Origin: Pseudomonas kielensis
GTDB taxonomy: Bacteria; Pseudomonadota; Gammaproteobacteria; Pseudomonadales; Pseudomonadaceae
Assembly (NCBI RefSeq): GCF_014236655.1
Contig: NZ_JACMYG010000004.1
Coordinates: 186,001 to 250,000 of the forward strand
Direction of reading: 5' to 3'
Length of the DNA: 64,000 nucleotides
A program made the position numbers and the translations under genes. Of this stretch, positions 8,462-19,100 are shown piece after piece. The notes beneath the pieces were generated by a model that was given only the letters and a program-made list of their open reading frames with translations, was not told the DNA's origin and ran no database searches. Position 1 is the stretch's first letter; each line of letters starts with the position of its first letter.

Positions 8462-9562
8462 ATGTCCAACAGCTTCCTGAACCCGGTAACCACCCAGACC
8501 TGGGCCAATGGTCGACACATTGTCCGTTGCGTCAAAGTCATCCAGGAAACCTGGGACGTGCGCACCTTCTGTTTCATGGCCGACCAGCCGATCATGTTCT
8601 TTTTCAAGCCGGGGCAGTTTGTCACCCTGGAGCTGGAAATCGACGGCCAGCCGATCATGCGCTCATACACCATCTCCAGCTCGCCGTCGGTGCCCTACAG
8701 CTTCTCGGTGACCATCAAGCGGGTGCCGGGCGGCAAGGTCTCAAACTGGCTGCACGACACCCTGCACGAAGGCCAGGAGTTGGCGGTGCACGGGCCGGTC
8801 GGGCTGTTCAACGCGATGGATTTCACCGCGCCGAAAGTGCTCTACCTCAGCGGCGGCGTGGGCATTACCCCGGTGATGTCGATGGCGCGCTGGTTCTACG
8901 ACACCAACGGCAATGTCGACATGGTGTTTATCCACAGCGCCCGCTCCCCGAAAGACATCATTTATCACCGCGAGCTGGAGCACATGGCGTCGCGGATCGA
9001 CAACTTCAGCCTGCACCTGATTTGCGAGAAGCACGGCCTGGGCGAGCCGTGGTCCGGTTATCGCGGTTACCTGAACCACAAGATGCTCGAACTGATGGCG
9101 CCGGACTTCCTCGAGCGTGAAGTGTTCTGCTGCGGCCCGACGCCGTACATGAATGCGGTCAAGCGCTTGCTGGAGGCGGCAGGCTTCGACATGACGCGCT
9201 ACCACGAGGAGTCCTTCGGTGCCACGCCGCCGGAAGCCCGCGCCGATGCGGTGGAGCAAGCGGAGCAGGCGGCCGATGCCCCGGAAATCGACGTCGCCGA
9301 CCTGCACCAGGTGGAGTTCACCGCGTCCGGCAAAAGCATCCGCGTGGCCCCGGGAGAAACCGTGCACGCGGCGGCGGCCAAGCTTGGCCTGCTGATTCCC
9401 AAGGCCTGCGGCATGGGCATTTGCGGGACCTGCAAGGTGATGAAGCTGGGGGGCGAGGTGGAGATGGATCACAACGGCGGGATCACCGAGGAAGACGAGG
9501 CCGAAGGGTTCATCCTGTCGTGCTGCAGCGTGCCGAAGGGGGATGTGCGGATCGAGTTCTGA
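8462..9562 (+). CDS. gbcB: Glycine betaine demethylase, reductase subunit GbcB
   Basis: This 366-aa ferredoxin:NAD(P)H reductase-type protein starts with an FAD-binding barrel (RSYTISSSP near residue 66-74). An NAD-binding domain follows (YLSGGVGITPVMSMARW, FCCGPTPYMNAVK). The C-terminal plant-type 2Fe-2S domain has C316, C321, C324 and C354. It feeds electrons from NADH to the Rieske centre of GbcA. ATG 8462 has GGAG six bases upstream; a GTG at 8450 is in frame but overlaps that site. Confidence 0.94.
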   Translation: MSNSFLNPVTTQTWANGRHIVRCVKVIQETWDVRTFCFMADQPIMFFFKPGQFVTLELEIDGQPIMRSYTISSSPSVPYSFSVTIKRVPGGKVSNWLHDTLHEGQELAVHGPVGLFNAMDFTAPKVLYLSGGVGITPVMSMARWFYDTNGNVDMVFIHSARSPKDIIYHRELEHMASRIDNFSLHLICEKHGLGEPWSGYRGYLNHKMLELMAPDFLEREVFCCGPTPYMNAVKRLLEAAGFDMTRYHEESFGATPPEARADAVEQAEQAADAPEIDVADLHQVEFTASGKSIRVAPGETVHAAAAKLGLLIPKACGMGICGTCKVMKLGGEVEMDHNGGITEEDEAEGFILSCCSVPKGDVRIEF

Positions 9563-9576
9563 TCAACACCGATCTA

Positions 9577-9608
9577 CTGTAGGAGCAAGCGGGCGCTCGC
9601 GCCTACAG
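9577..9608. repeat. Single REP-type hairpin after gbcB
   Basis: CTGTAGGAG...and...GCGCCTACAG form an imperfect hairpin in the 59-bp gap between the convergent gbcB and SDR genes. No T-tract follows. Confidence 0.6.
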
Positions 9609-9621
9609 GGAAGGGTGTTTT

Positions 9622-10446
9622 TCAGTCGACGAAGAGATCCGTCATCAACGTGTCGCTGCTGTCGGGTGCGAACCGGTAGTGTTCGAACTCCGTCACGCCG
9701 CTTTCGCGCAGTATTTGCTCATCAATCAGTAAGCGCCCGGTCAGGCTGCGCCCGCTGCTGCTCAGAATCACATGGGCAGCATCGGCCATGATCGCAGGCA
9801 GGCGCGCATGCTTGAACGATTCCCGTGAGCCCAACTGGAACTCGATTGCGGCGGTGGCGATCATCGTCTGCGGCCATAGCGAGTTGACGCTGATCCCGTA
9901 ACCCTTGAATTCCTCACTCATGCCCAGCGTCAGCATGCTCATGCCGTATTTGGTGACGGTGTAAGGGCTGTACTGGGCGAACCACTTGGTGTCCAGGTTC
10001 AGCGGTGGGGACAGGTTGAGGATGTGGCCGCCGGACTTTTTCAGGTACGGCAACGCAGCCTGGCTGCACAGCAAGACCGCGCGGGTGTTGATCTGGTGCA
10101 TCAGGTCGAAACGCTTGAGCTCGATGTGTTGCACCCCGGTCAGCTTGATCGCCCCGGCGTTGTTGATCAGTGCATCAATGCTGCCGAAATGTTCGTTGGC
10201 CCGGGCCAGCGCCGCCCGCACAGCGTCTTCATCACGCACATCAACCTGCAGCGCCAAGGCTTTACCCCCGGCGGCCTGCACTTCCTCTGCGACACTGAAA
10301 ATCGTCCCCGGCAGCTTGGCGTGGGGCTCGGCACTTTTGGCGGCGATCACAATGTTGGCGCCATCGCGCGCGGCCCGCAGGGCGATCTCGCGGCCGATGC
10401 CGCGGCTGGCGCCGGTGATGAACAGGGTTTTGCCTTGCAATGACAT
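9622..10446 (-). CDS. Short-chain dehydrogenase (HSDL2-like)
   Basis: This 274-aa classical SDR has TGASRGIG (11-18) for the cofactor, NNAG (95-98), and a catalytic S146 with Y162-x3-K166 (NLSPP and YTVTKYG). The NLSPP/YTVTKYGMS pattern and the length resemble the hydroxysteroid-dehydrogenase-like-2 group, whose substrates are not settled. ATG 10446 has CAGGAG in front, so the 61-residue upstream extension is discarded. It is convergent with gbcB and has no obvious link to betaine catabolism beyond position. Confidence 0.88.
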   Translation of the reverse strand: MSLQGKTLFITGASRGIGREIALRAARDGANIVIAAKSAEPHAKLPGTIFSVAEEVQAAGGKALALQVDVRDEDAVRAALARANEHFGSIDALINNAGAIKLTGVQHIELKRFDLMHQINTRAVLLCSQAALPYLKKSGGHILNLSPPLNLDTKWFAQYSPYTVTKYGMSMLTLGMSEEFKGYGISVNSLWPQTMIATAAIEFQLGSRESFKHARLPAIMADAAHVILSSSGRSLTGRLLIDEQILRESGVTEFEHYRFAPDSSDTLMTDLFVD

Positions 10447-10669
10447 GCTGACGCTCCTGATTATTGTTATGCGAGCGGGTTGGCTCGATAGACAATGTAG
10501 ACGAAGTCTTGCAGGCGTCGGTGTGAGGGATGGCTTCTGGAGGTTTCGATCCACAGTGTCTGTGGTGGGTGGAGGCCACTGCGCCGAGGCGGCAAGCATC
10601 TGGCCGCAGTGGAGTGAGTCAGGACTCAAGCCGCCATTAATCGATGATGCGGGCTATTGGCGTCGGTAC

Positions 10670-10873
10670 TTAAACTTCACGGCTAATCAGCATTATGTTG
10701 AATAGCCCTTGCGCATCCTCCTTGAATTCCTTGCCCGTGATCTGTGAGTTTCTGTTTGACCTGCGAACGATGTCGCCGACCTGCACAATTTTGACCAATT
10801 CGTCCCACGTGATAGGCGTGGCGGTGCTTTCGGAGTCGTTTGTCAGCGGTTGGCCCAAGGTTTTATCGTTCAT
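10670..10873 (-). CDS. Small hypothetical protein, 67 aa
   Basis: I do not recognise this protein. It begins MNDKTLGQ and contains 'ITWDELVKIVQVGDIVRR', which looks like an ordinary folded segment; codon use and composition are less GC-rich than neighbouring genes. GAAGAGCGC before ATG 10873 is a modest ribosome binding site; a longer reading from 10927 would add 18 residues. It lies alone between the SDR and threonine aldolase genes. It could be a recent acquisition or a chance open frame. Confidence 0.45.
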   Translation of the reverse strand: MNDKTLGQPLTNDSESTATPITWDELVKIVQVGDIVRRSNRNSQITGKEFKEDAQGLFNIMLISREV

Positions 10874-11062
10874 TTTGATTGCGCTCTTCTGGAATTCAGG
10901 TTCTCCGTCGAATCTTCGACAGACCATGGTTCCTGAAAGACTGCGTGAACTCCTTTTCAGGTGCGTACAGGCTACGCTGGCGACTTGGAGGCGTTGAACT
11001 GTCAGAAATGCCAGTTCGGATGAACGGCGCCGCCGAGATGTGCAGCGCCGTTGGCAGCGACC

Positions 11063-12103
11063 TCAGGCGCTCATCACCTCACGGATGTCCCGCGCCAATT
11101 CCCGCACGCGTTCTTCCTCGGTGTCCCAGGAGCACATGAAGCGTGCGCCGCCTTTGCCGATGAAGGTGTAGAAGCGCCAGCCGCGAGCGGTGAGTGCGGC
11201 CACGGCGGCTTCCGAAAGTTGCAGGAACACGCCGTTGGCCTGCACCGGGAACATCAGTTCGACGCCGGGAATGTCGCTGACCAGTTCCGCCAGCAGCTGT
11301 GCGCAGTAGTTGGCGTGGCGGGCGTGCTTGAGCCAGGCGTCGTGCTCCAGCAGGCCAACCCAGGGCGCCGAGAGGAAGCGCATCTTCGACGCCAGTTGTC
11401 CGGCCTGTTTGCAGCGGTAGTCGAAGTCTTCGGCCAGTTTCTGGTTGAAGAACAGAATCGCTTCACCCACCGCCATGCCGTTTTTCGTGCCACCAAAACA
11501 CAAGACGTCGACCCCGGCTTTCCAGGTCAGGTCGGCCGGCGAGCAATCGAGGAAGGCACAGGCGTTGGAAAAACGCGCGCCGTCCATGTGCAGGTTCAGG
11601 CCCAGCTCTTTGCAGGTGGCGCTGATGGCGCGAATTTCTTCCGGGGTGTAGACGCTGCCGACTTCGGTGGCCTGGGTCAGGGTCACGACCCGTGGTTTGG
11701 GGTAGTGGATGTCCTGGCGCTTGAGGGCGATCTCGCGGATCGACTCCGGCGTCAGCTTGCCGTTTTCGGTGCGCGCGGTGAGCAGCTTGGAGCCGTTGGA
11801 GAAGAATTCCGGGGCGCCACATTCGTCGGTTTCGACGTGGGCGGTTTCCGAGCAGATCACGCTGTGGTAACTCTGGCACAACGACGACAAGGCCAGGGAG
11901 TTGGCGGCGGTGCCGTTGAAGGCGAAGAACACTTCGCAGTCGGTTTCGAACAGTTTGCGGAAATAGTCCGAGGCGCGGGCGGTCCATTCATCGTCGCCGT
12001 AGGCGCGCTGGTGGCCCTGGTTGGCCTGTTCCATGGCCGCCCAGGCTTCAGGGCAGATGCCGGAATAGTTGTCACTGGCGAATTGTTGGCTCTTATCGGT
12101 CAT
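11063..12103 (-). CDS. ltaE: Low-specificity L-threonine aldolase
   Basis: This 346-aa PLP fold-type I aldolase has the aspartate of 'HMDGARFSNA' (D174) and the Schiff-base lysine in 'CFGGTKNGM' (K207). It cleaves L-threonine/allo-threonine and related beta-hydroxy amino acids to glycine and an aldehyde. In P. aeruginosa a homologue lies in the same gbc-sox neighbourhood, fitting a glycine-handling role. It is divergent from the TraX-family gene. Confidence 0.93.
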   Translation of the reverse strand: MTDKSQQFASDNYSGICPEAWAAMEQANQGHQRAYGDDEWTARASDYFRKLFETDCEVFFAFNGTAANSLALSSLCQSYHSVICSETAHVETDECGAPEFFSNGSKLLTARTENGKLTPESIREIALKRQDIHYPKPRVVTLTQATEVGSVYTPEEIRAISATCKELGLNLHMDGARFSNACAFLDCSPADLTWKAGVDVLCFGGTKNGMAVGEAILFFNQKLAEDFDYRCKQAGQLASKMRFLSAPWVGLLEHDAWLKHARHANYCAQLLAELVSDIPGVELMFPVQANGVFLQLSEAAVAALTARGWRFYTFIGKGGARFMCSWDTEEERVRELARDIREVMSA

Positions 12104-12234
12104 GGCCGGCTTCCGTGGTCGAGGCGCTTATGGTGAAGCGGCTCGTGGTCAATGAGGGTGCGTACGTTACCGAAGATCGTCCGGAGAGCACACGCGATGT
12201 ATCTGTCAGAAAACTACACAGTCGAGGCGCAATT

Positions 12235-12951
12235 ATGCACGTGACGCAACGTGACGGTGCACTCGATCTGCTCAAATGGTTGGCACTGCTGAGCATGGTT
12301 CTGGACCATCTGCGCTATGTCGGTTGGCCGCTCGATGTGCTCTATGTGCCGGGCCGCCTGGCGTTTCCCTGGTTCTGCCTGGCGATGGCGGTAAACCTGG
12401 CCCGTACGTCGACAGCGCCGACCGGCGGTCAGTGGCGTTATCTGGGGTGGTTGATGCTGTTTAGCCTGGTGAGCGAAATCCCCTACCGCCTATTCATTCC
12501 CGACCCCGATGTGCTGAACGTGTTGCCGACGCTGGCGTTGGGCTTGCTGGTGGCGCGTGGCTGGTTGCGAAAGGACCTGCAGGCGCGGGGCTTGGGGCTG
12601 GTCGCGCTGCTGCTGGCGACGCTGTTGAGTGAGCGACTGATGTTTGGCGTCTTTGGCGTGTTGCTACCGTTGGCGACATGGCTGGTGATGCGTCGGCCAT
12701 GGTACTGGGCCGTGTTGCCGGGGCTGGTCTGCCTGGCGGCGAATCAATGGCAGGTGCTGATTGCCGCCACCCGCCTGGGCAACCCGGTGGCGGTGGTCGC
12801 TCTTGGTGTCTGCCTGATTGCGCCATTGCTGGGTCTGGTCTTGTTGCGACATACCAGACATCTCAAGCCACCGCCGATGCGCCGTTGGGCGTATGCCTTG
12901 TATCCGCTACATTTTCTGCTTCTGTTACTCGTCCGCAATATCGCCGCATAA
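12235..12951 (+). CDS. TraX-family integral membrane protein
   Basis: This 238-aa protein has about seven hydrophobic segments. It opens 'GALDLLKWLALLSMVLDHLRYVG', the hallmark of the TraX family (named for the F-pilin N-acetyltransferase), and ends 'RRWAYALYPLHFLLLLLVRN', also typical. ATG 12235 with GAGG seven bases upstream is preferred over an ORF start at 12115, which lacks a site and would add a hydrophilic 40-residue leader. Conserved chromosomal TraX proteins occur at this locus in Pseudomonas; their substrate is unknown. Confidence 0.82.
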   Translation: MHVTQRDGALDLLKWLALLSMVLDHLRYVGWPLDVLYVPGRLAFPWFCLAMAVNLARTSTAPTGGQWRYLGWLMLFSLVSEIPYRLFIPDPDVLNVLPTLALGLLVARGWLRKDLQARGLGLVALLLATLLSERLMFGVFGVLLPLATWLVMRRPWYWAVLPGLVCLAANQWQVLIAATRLGNPVAVVALGVCLIAPLLGLVLLRHTRHLKPPPMRRWAYALYPLHFLLLLLVRNIAA

Positions 12952-12954
12952 CCG

Positions 12955-13059
12955 TGTGGGAGCCGGCTTGCCCGAGATGACGGCGTCACATCCGGCATAA
13001 GAGTCGGCTGACCCTCCGCCATCGTCGGAACGCCGCCCGGAGCAAGCCCGCTCCCACAG
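12955..13059. repeat. Inverted REP pair before glyA
   Basis: Facing copies lie at 12955-12978 and about 13039-13059. The remaining ~190 bp up to glyA hold its promoter and leader. I looked there for a riboswitch fold and saw none. Confidence 0.75.
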
Positions 13060-13248
13060 GTAGTGTGTTGATCTTGTGAGCGAGTACGACGTGTCCATTT
13101 CAGCCCATGTCGTAAACGCACCTTTGTGTGGCGTCCGTAGGCATTTGACCGGTCTGCGCCGGTCATACCATCGCATCAAAGGGCACTGCCGCCAGGCCGG
13201 TGCCTCACCAAGACAAAATGGCGCACCACCGCCGCTGGGAGAGACGCG

Positions 13249-14502
13249 ATGTTCAGCAAGCAAGACCAGATCCAGGGTTATGACGATGCACTGCTGGCGG
13301 CGATGAATGCCGAGGAGCAACGCCAGGAAGATCACATCGAGCTGATCGCGTCAGAGAACTACACCAGCAAGCGCGTCATGCAAGCACAGGGCAGTGGCCT
13401 GACCAACAAATACGCCGAAGGGTATCCGGGCAAGCGTTACTACGGTGGCTGCGAGCATGTGGATAAAGTCGAAGCGTTGGCCATCGAGCGCGCCAAGCAA
13501 CTGTTCGGTGCCGACTACGCCAACGTCCAGCCGCACTCCGGCTCTTCGGCCAACAGCGCGGTGTACCTGGCCCTGATCCAGGCTGGCGATACCATCCTGG
13601 GCATGAGCCTGGCCCACGGCGGTCACCTGACCCACGGCGCCAAGGTGTCGTCCTCGGGCAAGCTGTACAACGCCGTGCAGTACGGGATCGACACCAAGAC
13701 CGGCCTGATCGACTACGACGAGGTCGAGCGCCTGGCCGTCGAGTGCCAGCCGAAGATGATCGTCGCCGGCTTCTCGGCCTACTCCAAGACCCTCGACTTC
13801 CCGCGCTTCCGGCAGATTGCCGACAAGGTCGGCGCGCTGCTGTTCGTCGACATGGCCCACGTTGCCGGCCTGGTCGCTGCCGGTCTGTACCCCAATCCGC
13901 TGCCGTACGCCGACGTGGTCACCACCACCACCCACAAGACCCTGCGCGGTCCGCGTGGCGGCCTGATCCTGGCCAAGGCCAACGAGGAAATCGAGAAGAA
14001 GCTCAACGCCGCTGTGTTCCCCGGTGCCCAGGGTGGCCCGCTGATGCACGTGATTGCCGGCAAGGCCGTGTGCTTCAAGGAAGCGCTGGAGCCAGGCTTC
14101 AAGGCTTATCAGCAACAAGTGATCGACAACGCCCAGGCCATGGCCAGCGTGTTTATCAAACGTGGCTACGATGTAGTGTCCGGCGGCACCGACAATCACC
14201 TGTTCCTGGTCAGCCTGATCCGCCAGGGTCTCACCGGCAAAGACGCCGATGCCGCCCTTGGTCGTGCGCACATCACGGTGAACAAGAACGCCGTGCCGAA
14301 TGACCCACAGTCGCCGTTCGTCACTTCCGGCCTGCGCATCGGCACCCCGGCGGTCACCACGCGCGGCTTCAAAGTGAGTCAGTGCGTCACGCTGGCCGGC
14401 TGGATCTGCGACATCCTCGACAACCTCGGCGATGCCGATGTCGAGGCCAATGTCGCCCAGCAGGTCTCGGCCCTGTGCGCTGACTTCCCGGTTTATCGCT
14501 GA
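13249..14502 (+). CDS. glyA: Serine hydroxymethyltransferase of the sarcosine operon
   Basis: This 417-aa SHMT carries the active-site lysine K230 in '[14 protein letters not shown]' and the usual '[17 protein letters not shown]' near residue 53. It interconverts glycine + 5,10-methylene-THF with serine + THF, so it consumes both products of sarcosine oxidase. A GGGAGAG site precedes the ATG. It heads a run with soxBDAG, purU and fdhA, 23 bp before soxB. This is probably a pathway-dedicated copy alongside a housekeeping glyA elsewhere. Confidence 0.96.
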   Translation: MFSKQDQIQGYDDALLAAMNAEEQRQEDHIELIASENYTSKRVMQAQGSGLTNKYAEGYPGKRYYGGCEHVDKVEALAIERAKQLFGADYANVQPHSGSSANSAVYLALIQAGDTILGMSLAHGGHLTHGAKVSSSGKLYNAVQYGIDTKTGLIDYDEVERLAVECQPKMIVAGFSAYSKTLDFPRFRQIADKVGALLFVDMAHVAGLVAAGLYPNPLPYADVVTTTTHKTLRGPRGGLILAKANEEIEKKLNAAVFPGAQGGPLMHVIAGKAVCFKEALEPGFKAYQQQVIDNAQAMASVFIKRGYDVVSGGTDNHLFLVSLIRQGLTGKDADAALGRAHITVNKNAVPNDPQSPFVTSGLRIGTPAVTTRGFKVSQCVTLAGWICDILDNLGDADVEANVAQQVSALCADFPVYR

Positions 14503-14525
14503 GCGCGGTTTTTGGAGAAATGACT

Positions 14526-15776
14526 ATGCAACGCTACTCAGGCTTCGGCCTCTTCAAACACTCCCTCAGCCACCACGAAAACTGGCAGCGCATGTGGCGC
14601 ACGCCGACCCCGAAAAAAGTCTACGACGTGGTCATCGTCGGCGGTGGCGGGCATGGTCTGGCAACCGCCTACTACCTGGCCAAGGAGCACGGCATCACCA
14701 ACGTGGCCGTGGTCGAGAAAGGCTGGCTGGGCGGCGGTAACACCGCGCGCAACACCACCATCGTGCGTTCCAACTACCTGTGGGACGAGTCGGCGCACCT
14801 CTACGAACACGCGATGAAACTCTGGGAAGGCCTGTCCCAGGACCTCAACTACAACGTGATGTTCTCCCAGCGTGGCGTCTACAACCTGTGCCACACCCTG
14901 CAGGACATTCGTGATTCCGAGCGTCGGGTCAGCGCCAACCGCCTCAATGGCGTCGACGGCGAACTGCTCAACGCCAAACAGGTTGCCGACGAGATTCCGT
15001 ACCTGGACTGCTCGAAGAACACCCGCTACCCGGTGATGGGCGCTACCGTCCAGCGGCGCGGCGGCGTGGCCCGTCACGATGCCGTGGCCTGGGGCTTTGC
15101 CCGGGCCGCCGACGCCCTCGGCGTGGACTTGATCCAGCAGACCGAAGTGATCGGCTTTCGCAAGGAAAACGGCGTGTGCATCGGCGTCGAAACCAACAAG
15201 GGCTTCATCGGTGCCAAGCGCGTCGGTGTGGTGACAGCCGGTAACTCCGGGCACATGGCCAAGCTCGCCGGCTTCCGTCTGCCGATCGAATCACACCCAC
15301 TGCAAGCGCTGGTGTCCGAGCCGATCAAGCCGATTATCGACAGCGTGATCATGTCCAACGCGGTGCACGGTTACATCAGCCAGTCCGACAAGGGCGACCT
15401 GGTGATCGGCGCCGGTATCGACGGCTACAACGGCTACGGCCAGCGCGGTTCGTACCCGGTGATCGAGCACACCATCCAGGCCATCGTCGAGATGTTCCCG
15501 GTGCTGTCGCGGGTGCGCATGAACCGCCAGTGGGGCGGCATCGTCGACACCACGCCGGATGCCTGCCCGATCATTTCCAAGACCCCGGTGCCGAACATGT
15601 TTTTCAACTGCGGCTGGGGTACCGGTGGCTTCAAGGCCACGCCGGGTTCGGGCAACGTGTTTGCGGCGAGCCTGGCCAAGGGTGAAATGCACCCGCTGGC
15701 GGCACCTTTCTCCATCGACCGGTTCCACAACGGTGCGCTGATCGACGAACACGGCGCTGCTGCCGTCGCCCACTAA
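14526..15776 (+). CDS. soxB: Sarcosine oxidase beta subunit
   Basis: This 416-aa FAD-dependent amine oxidase has [14 protein letters not shown] (residues ~39-52) as the dinucleotide-binding motif and C-terminal '[16 protein letters not shown]', typical of heterotetrameric SoxB, the subunit carrying covalent FMN and FAD. ATG 14526 is preferred over ATG 14520 because GGAG then sits about nine bases upstream rather than three. soxD follows after 15 bp. Confidence 0.96.
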   Translation: MQRYSGFGLFKHSLSHHENWQRMWRTPTPKKVYDVVIVGGGGHGLATAYYLAKEHGITNVAVVEKGWLGGGNTARNTTIVRSNYLWDESAHLYEHAMKLWEGLSQDLNYNVMFSQRGVYNLCHTLQDIRDSERRVSANRLNGVDGELLNAKQVADEIPYLDCSKNTRYPVMGATVQRRGGVARHDAVAWGFARAADALGVDLIQQTEVIGFRKENGVCIGVETNKGFIGAKRVGVVTAGNSGHMAKLAGFRLPIESHPLQALVSEPIKPIIDSVIMSNAVHGYISQSDKGDLVIGAGIDGYNGYGQRGSYPVIEHTIQAIVEMFPVLSRVRMNRQWGGIVDTTPDACPIISKTPVPNMFFNCGWGTGGFKATPGSGNVFAASLAKGEMHPLAAPFSIDRFHNGALIDEHGAAAVAH

Positions 15777-15791
15777 CAGGAGAAATTTCCT

Positions 15792-16121
15792 ATGTTGCAT
15801 ATCTTCTGTCCTCACTGCGGCGAACTGCGCTCCGAAGAGGAATTCCACGCTTCCGGCCAGGCGCACATCCCGCGTCCGCTGGATCCGAACACCTGCACCG
15901 ACGAGGAGTGGGGCGACTACCTGTTCTTCCGTGACAACCCCCGTGGCCTGCACCACGAACTCTGGGATCACGTCGCCGGTTGCCGCCAGTATTTCAACGT
16001 CACCCGCGACACCGTGACCTACGAGATTCTCGAAACCTACAAGATCGGCAGCAAGCCGCAGTTCACCGACAAGACTGATAGTTCGAAAGCGGCCGCGCAG
16101 GCTCTGGGAGCGAAGGTATGA
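15792..16121 (+). CDS. soxD: Sarcosine oxidase delta subunit
   Basis: This 109-aa zinc-binding subunit begins 'MLHIFCPHCGELRSEEEF' (Cys-x2-Cys), with further His and Cys near residue 58-64 ('HVAGCRQYF'). It completes the heterotetrameric sarcosine oxidase. Its stop overlaps soxA by four bases (ATGA). Confidence 0.95.
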   Translation: MLHIFCPHCGELRSEEEFHASGQAHIPRPLDPNTCTDEEWGDYLFFRDNPRGLHHELWDHVAGCRQYFNVTRDTVTYEILETYKIGSKPQFTDKTDSSKAAAQALGAKV

Positions 16122-19100
16122 GCCAGATCAATCGCCTGTCCAACGGTGGACGGATCGACCGCAACAAAGTCCTCAGCTTCACGTTCAACGGCCAGGTGTA
16201 CAAGGGCTTTGAAGGTGACTCCCTGGCCGCGGCCCTGTTGGCCAACGGCGTCGACATCATCGGTCGCAGCTTCAAGTATTCCCGTCCGCGCGGGATCTTC
16301 GCCGCCGGTGCCGAAGAGCCGAACGCGGTGCTGCAGATCGGCGCCACCGAAGCCACCCAGATCCCCAACGTGCGTGCCACCCAACAGGCGCTGTACCAGG
16401 GCCTGGTCGCCACCAGCACCAACGGCTGGCCAAGCGTGAACAACGACATGATGGGGATTCTCGGCAAGGTCGGCGGCAAGCTGATGCCGCCGGGTTTCTA
16501 CTACAAAACCTTCATGTACCCGCAATCGTTCTGGATGACCTACGAGAAGTACATCCGCAAGGCCGCTGGCCTGGGTCGCTCGCCGACCGAAAACGATCCG
16601 GACACCTACGACTACATGAACCAGCACTGCGACGTGCTGATCGTCGGCGCCGGTCCTGCTGGCCTGGCCGCGGCACTGGCGGCTGCGCGCAGCGGGGCGC
16701 GGGTGATCCTCGCCGACGAACAGGAAGAGTTCGGCGGCAGCCTGCTGGATTCGCGCGAAAGCCTCGACGGCAAGCCGGCCACCGACTGGGTCGCCAGCGT
16801 CATCGCTGAACTGAAAGACACCCCGGACGTGCTGCTGTTGCCGCGCGCCACGGTCAACGGTTACCACGACCATAACTTCCTGACCATTCACGAGCGCCTC
16901 ACCGACCACCTCGGTGACCGTGCGCCGATTGGCCAGGTGCGCCAGCGCATCCACCGGGTTCGCGCCAAGCGCGTGGTGCTGGCGACCGGCGCGTGCGAGC
17001 GGCCGCTGGTCTACGGCAACAACGACGTGCCGGGCAATATGCTGGCTGGTGCGGTCTCCACCTACGTGCGGCGCTACGGCGTGGCACCGGGCAAGAAGCT
17101 GATTTTGAGCACCAACAATGATCACGCCTACCGCGTCGCCCTGGACTGGCTCGACGCCAGCCTGCAAGTGGTGGCCATCGCCGATGCCCGCAGCAACCCA
17201 CGCGGTGCGCTGGTGGAAGAAGCCCGGGCCAAGGGCATCCGCATCCTGACCGGCAGCGCGGTGATCGAAACCCGTGGCAGCAAACATGTGACCGCCGCCC
17301 GTGTGGCCGCGATCGACGTCAAGGCGCACACCGTGACCAGCCCGGGCGAATGGCTGGAGTGCGACCTGGTGGCCAGTTCCGGCGGCTACAGCCCGGTGGT
17401 CCACCTGGCGTCGCACCTGGGCGGCAAGCCGACCTGGCGTGAAGACATCCTCGGTTTTGTCCCGGGCGAAGCGCCGCAAAAACGCGTGTGCGTGGGCGGG
17501 ATCAACGGCGTCTATGGCCTCGGCGATTCCCTGGCCGACGGTTTTGAAGGCGGCGCCCGCGCCGCTGCCGAAGCCGGGTTCCAGACGGTCGAGGGTGTGT
17601 TGCCCAAAGCCCTGAGTCGCCATGAAGAGGCGACCCTGGCGCTGTTCCAGGTGCCCCATGAAAAGAACACCGCACGGGCGCCGAAACAATTTGTCGACCT
17701 GCAGAACGACGTCACTGCCGCGGCGATCGAACTGGCGACCCGCGAGGGGTTCGAGTCGGTCGAGCACGTGAAGCGCTACACCGCGCTGGGCTTCGGTACT
17801 GACCAGGGCAAGCTGGGCAACGTCAACGGCCTGGCCATCGCGGCCCGTTCGCTGAACGTGACGATCCCGCAGATGGGCACCACCATGTTCCGCCCCAACT
17901 ACACCCCGGTGACCTTCGGTGCGGTAGCCGGTCGTCACTGTGGGCACATCTTCGAGCCGGTGCGCTATACCGCACTGCATCAATGGCACCTGAAAAACGG
18001 CGCCGAATTCGAAGACGTCGGTCAGTGGAAACGTCCGTGGTACTTCCCGCGCAACGGCGAAGACCTGCATGCGGCGGTCAAGCGTGAATGCCTGGCGGTG
18101 CGCGAAAGCGTCGGCCTGCTGGACGCCTCGACCCTCGGCAAAATCGACATTCAAGGCCCGGACGCTCGCGAGTTCCTCAACCGCGTCTACACCAACGCCT
18201 GGACCAAGCTGGACGTGGGCAAGGCGCGCTACGGCCTGATGTGCAAGGAAGACGGCATGGTCTTCGACGACGGTGTGACGGCGTGCCTGGCCGACAACCA
18301 TTTCGTCATGACCACCACCACCGGCGGCGCGGCTCGCGTGCTGCAATGGCTGGAGATCTACCACCAGACCGAATGGCCGGACCTGAAGGTGTACTTCACT
18401 TCCGTGACGGACCATTGGGCCACCATGACGCTCTCCGGGCCGAACAGCCGCAAGCTGCTCAGCGAAGTCACCGACATCGACCTGGACAAGGACGGCTTCC
18501 CGTTCATGACCTGGAAAGAAGGCCTGGTGGGTGGCGTGCCGGCGCGAGTGTTCCGGATTTCCTTTACCGGTGAGCTGTCGTACGAAGTCAACGTGCAGGC
18601 CGACTACGCCATGGGCGTACTGGAAAAAATCGTCGAGGCCGGCAAGAAGTACAACCTGACCCCGTACGGCACCGAGACCATGCACGTACTGCGGGCCGAG
18701 AAGGGCTTCATCATCGTTGGCCAGGACACCGACAGTTCGATGACCCCGGACGACCTGAACATGGGCTGGTGTGTGGGACGCACCAAACCGTTCTCGTGGA
18801 TCGGCTGGCGGGGCATGAACCGCGAAGACTGCGTGCGTGATCAGCGTAAACAGCTGGTCGGGCTCAAGCCGATCGATCCGACCAAGTGGCTGCCGGAGGG
18901 TGCGCAGCTGGTGTTCAACACCAAGCAGGCGATCCCGATGAGCATGGTCGGTCACGTGACCTCCAGCTACCTGCACAACTCCCTGGGCTACTCGTTTGCC
19001 ATGGGCGTGGTCAAAGGCGGCTTGAAGCGCATCGGCGAGCGGGTATTCGCGCCGTTGGCCGATGGCAGCGTGATCGAGGCGGAAATCGTTTCTTCGGTGT

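Noticed and set aside
12952..14502. Glycine riboswitch in the glyA leader
   Set aside because: The leader contains a REP pair and short GC-rich words, but I could not find the conserved tandem aptamer cores.
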